Shown here in pieces: positions 60,427-64,000 of a stretch of DNA of 64,000 nucleotides. The notes under the pieces were generated by a model. That model saw only the letters and a program-made list of their open reading frames with translations. It ran no database searches and was not told the origin of the DNA. The DNA comes from Sisyra terminalis (Eukaryota; Arthropoda; Insecta; Neuroptera; Sisyridae). Each line of letters starts with the position of its first letter. Position 1 is the first letter of the stretch. Both the position numbers and the translations under genes were made by a program. The DNA is taken from positions 9,176,001 through 9,240,000 of the forward strand of contig OY292278.1 of assembly GCA_958496175.1 (NCBI GenBank). The letters are read 5' to 3'.

Positions 60427-60867
60427 ATATCTTGAAACTCATAAGCACTTTTTTCGGTATTATCAAACAGTTTCAGAGAATATTGATTTTGAAAAAAAAA
60501 TATTTTTATTTTTTACTCAAAAACGCGTCATAGTTTAGAATTGAAACTTGGCTGATATATTGTACCATACTGTAAGGTATTTTCAGAAAAAAAATTAGCC
60601 CGATTGCAATGGGGGCATTTTAGACCATCTTATCTGGCGAGGGCCTTTAGAGCTTTCATCTTAGCTCTTGAATTTTCCCCTTTTCAAGTAAATCATGATT
60701 TATTTAAGGATACAAATAGCAAAATAAAGAAAGTTTTCCCCTAAATTTTTAATAACATTGTTTTTAATATTAGTTTAAAAAAAAAACATTCAAATTCTCC
60801 TGATATTCAACCATAATCATTCCAATTTGATCCCATTACTAATTTTCAGCCAATAAATTTTCCAGTT
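60427..60867. repeat. Partial duplicate of the palindrome end plus flank
   Basis: The first part matches 58280-58499 (right end of the inner palindrome) and the second part matches 58761-58980 (flank). The 261-bp outer arm between them is missing. At the junction the bases follow the outer terminus (GCAATGGGGGC) more than the inner one (GCAGTGGGGGC). Confidence 0.8.
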
Positions 60868-62799
60868 TTAAATATATAAATACATTTTCCATTCTTTTGG
60901 TAATATTTGCTACGTTAAATTTTCGATTTATTCTTCGAACAATTGGGATTTCAAATTAATTTGATTACTAAGAAAAACATCTCAGAGTTTTAGTTTCAAA
61001 CTAATAATTTGAAACTTAAAACTATATAGAAATGAAAAATTATAAAGAAATGATGAACAATGGCAACAATTCAAGAAAGTCAAACAAAAATTTTCATGGT
61101 TGAAAACTGCAGAAGTAGTTTACATGGTGGCCAAATAATCAATTAACGACTTGAAAATTTCTGAGATTTGTTTTTTTAGGAATACAAAGATCTACATTGG
61201 AAGATTTTGCTTAATAATTAAACGCTTGTAATTTTCCACTTATTATTGGATTGATTGAAAAAATTAATTATTCTAGAGATGGGAAAATCGAGAAATAGAA
61301 TTTTCTACTAAGGTATCTCCTAGTCCTTTCTTTTCCTTCTCTTGATGCTCCTGTAACGTTGAAAATCAATCATCATGACAATTTTTTTAGAGTAACAAAA
61401 TGTGCTTTTAGATGAAAAATTTTGTAATTTTTTTAATGTTTTTATTGCAATCACTCAATGATTATATCAGATTGAAAAAATAGTTTTTCCTCATTTTAGT
61501 AATGTCTCTAATCGATTAAATCTTCAATAATAATCAATTAAGGACCTGAAAAGGAAATGCACTTTAAATCTTAAAGATAATACTTTCTTTTCAATATTTG
61601 CTTAGTACTTCGTTCTAAACATATAGACTATTGATTTTCATTAAAATTTTAAATTTGGGAAGTTTAACATTTTAACCAAACAAATTATTAAAGATTAATT
61701 TATCCTAGTTTTTAACCCTTACTGATATGGCCTTTTAAAGGGTTGTAAAATGACATTTATAAATTTTTACATTTATATACAATTCCTATTAAATTTTTAA
61801 TAAATTAACTTTGTAGTTTTGATAAATTGTACTAGGTTCTTCATTTTTGAAAAAATTAAAACCTCTTCAACACCTTTCTGAGGTTGCAACTCTTAAACTG
61901 GAAGAATCAAGAAGGAACTTTATTAAAAAAAATAATTGGTGAATATTTTTTATATTAGTTTTTTATTTATTTTTAAATAAATTGCACAATCTGCATAGGA
62001 TTGCAATAAGTGCATTCAATCCATAGACAATCCCATGTAAGCACTAGTTCCAGTAGATTAGTGCTGTATAAGTACAAAGATGTTATGTTAGTTTGGGTTA
62101 ATTTCTATTAATTAATCTTAATTCCAAATCCCGTTTTTCAATAGTTATAACCACTTTTGATTTTATTTCATTATCATTGGACAATAAGTACAAGAAGTAG
62201 GAAATTATATTGCAATAATTTGTATAAAATAAAAAGGTATGTGTCCACTTATTATAAACTTTTGACATCTTACCTGCAAAATTGACACTTTTAAATCCCT
62301 CAACCAGCAGAAGATTAAAATCGAAGAGAACTCTTATTAAGCTGAGATCAAATTAACAGGAAAATGAGTTCTTTTTATTGATCCAAAATCAAAAGATTGA
62401 ACTTTAAAAAAAAAATCCAGAGTGTAAGTTATACATTTATTGTTACGATTTGTAAACCAATGTACATATCGAGGAATTCTTTAAGCCATTAGCTAAAAAA
62501 AATCCAATTAATCGTAAAAGAGTATTAATCAATTTTCCCAAAATACTTCTAATGTAAAATTATGAAATGAGAAAATCCCATACCCAAATCAAACATTTTT
62601 TAAGTACATAAAGAATGAGTATAAAGTGAATTACAGTAAAGTAAATTTATTTTAAAGCAAAAAAAAAATAGAAATATTTGCTCTGAACTCAAAATTTCAA
62701 TTATATATTTTCTGAAATTCCAATTTTTAACAAAGCCCATACTTTGTTCGTACCACTGCCTATCGTAAAGCTTTCAATGAAGATCTGAACCGTCGATAA
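60868..62799. other. Unassigned AT-rich stretch
   Basis: I see no coding region, transposon terminus or repeated block in this 1.9 kb. Confidence 0.4.
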
Positions 62800-63380
62800 C
62801 TTTTAATGAGACCAACTTCTAATTTCAATCTCCGATCTAATCACCAAAAGACACGACCAAGTCGTTTTTTTTTTAAATTGTAAGCAAAAACTAAACTTTC
62901 TTCCCATCAATTTTCTCTTTATCCCATTCAAGCTCCGCACGAACAAAAAGCTCTCTTGTTTCCATTTTCAATTCATCGTTCATCCGTTCTAATTTTATTA
63001 ATTTTTTTAGCGCACAATTAAAAGCAATTACAAAATTCTTCCCTTCATTTACGCTTCTTAATGGTTTGACTGATTTTTTTGCTCGCATCTCTATCTTCGT
63101 TTCTTTCGCTCTCAATTACATGTAAGCACTGCACTTTATCGCTCTATCGTTGGTCGATGAAAGATAATCTTGCATTGGATCACCATCTTTTTTAGGATTA
63201 ATTAAAACGGAAAATATTATCATATTCGTATACGTTTTATTCATTTTAATTGACGACACATTCCCGGAGATAAAATGGGATAATACAAGGATGATGATTG
63301 TCTGCAGATGACCAAACTGTCCGTAACGCTAAATGTTAACGTCAATTAACGTTAAACTGTGGATCGTTTAACGAAAATCG
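62800..63380. other. GC-richer segment with a 74-codon minus frame
   Basis: The minus frame at 62891-63115 would encode a lysine- and glutamate-rich, helix-prone peptide (for example MNDELKMETRELF). Its codon composition is less AT-biased than nearby chance frames, so an exon is possible, but no domain or splice context supports it firmly. Confidence 0.25.
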
Positions 63381-63617
63381 TTAGTAATTACCAAGTTATG
63401 TGTATTTTTGCGCCAAAAGACAGATGCTTTGATTGTCTTCTTCTTTCAAGCTTCGAGGGATATTTTCAGAGATTTTTTTGTGTCCTCTCCTTACTCTCCT
63501 TCGGGATAGAACTGAAACATTTGTACAGTCAAATATATACGATAATTCTTTATTTTTTTCGATGTCTAGAAATGATAACATAAATATTCAATACACAATT
63601 TTAACCCAAATGTAATA

Positions 63618-63720
63618 CTAGCTGACACCTACGACTTCTTCTGCTTGTCATACAAAAAGTATCGATCTTGATTCAACTGAATAATAATAATCGATTTTTT
63701 TTGAAGTTGTATTCGAAAAA
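63618..63720 (-). mobile_element. Helitron 3' end, copy G
   Basis: On the minus strand it ends AGCTAG at 63618 followed by T, with a hairpin region containing GAAGTCGTAGGTGTC upstream, as in the other Helitrons. The body to the right is too diverged to follow and may extend beyond the window. Confidence 0.5.
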
Positions 63721-64000
63721 TTATCGTTTTCTTGACAGTTTAAAGTAGGCCCTTATTGATTCATCTACATAAACGATGAACAAAACTTTTCGATATGTTC
63801 TTAAAGAAAATATCTTTCACAATTGTTGTGACTATGGTTCGAAGTCCTCGAATAATTCAATAAGTTTTTGTTGAGCCCAATGAACACTTACATATAGTCC
63901 TTTTATTTGCGGAAGCACCAAATGACCGTTTTATGCACTGAAAAACATTTCGACAGAGGTACGAAGACGAATGACTTTAAAATGATGTGAAAAATTGCAA

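Overview
The window looks like AT-rich nuclear DNA from an arthropod, most probably an insect. The evidence is the repeat content: Helitrons with 5'-TC and hairpin-CTAG ends of the kind common in insects, several decayed mariner-type transposases, a hAT element with an exact 8-bp target duplication, a Tigger/pogo-like MITE and a Jockey-type LINE fragment. There are no bacterial operons, Shine-Dalgarno sites or long open frames. I could not identify the order or species, and I found no convincing host protein-coding exon, tRNA or rRNA gene. The window reads as an intergenic or large-intron stretch.

Layout. 0-6 kb: a plus-oriented Helitron remnant, a fold-back element with a 12-bp target duplication, a mariner pseudogene and a fold-back DNA transposon. 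6-18 kb: a 2-kb fold-back with internal repeats (7.6-9.6 kb), a half and a full fold-back transposon, a decayed transposon ORF near 15.8 kb, and several GC-richer low-repeat islands. 18-30 kb: Helitron B, two mariner pieces, the hAT element, a Tigger-like MITE, a deleted mariner-like element, a Penelope-like terminal-repeat fragment and another fold-back with an 8-bp target duplication. 30-44 kb: a second copy of the 3.4-kb fold-back (11-bp target duplication), a 433-bp tandem duplication, a Jockey-type LINE remnant, and two Helitrons, one with a duplicated 5' end. 44-54 kb: Helitron D, precisely bordered by a 94-bp direct duplication, plus a fold-back inserted in it, an inverted pair of Penelope-like terminal repeats and Helitron F. 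54-64 kb: two very large palindromes, a duplicated palindrome end plus flank, more GC-richer islands and a last Helitron end.

The most interesting signals are: (1) a Helitron abutted on both sides by a 94-bp direct duplication, although Helitrons normally make none; (2) fold-back families that share 8-bp target duplications and a subterminal 18-bp palindrome; (3) two unrelated-looking repeat families that carry hammerhead-ribozyme-like cores, one as inverted pairs with 11-12-bp target duplications, as in Penelope-like retroelements; (4) a tRNA-like module inside four Helitron copies; (5) an exactly symmetrical 1.84-kb nested palindrome. The GC-richer islands between repeats may be conserved regulatory DNA, but no single sequence can show that.
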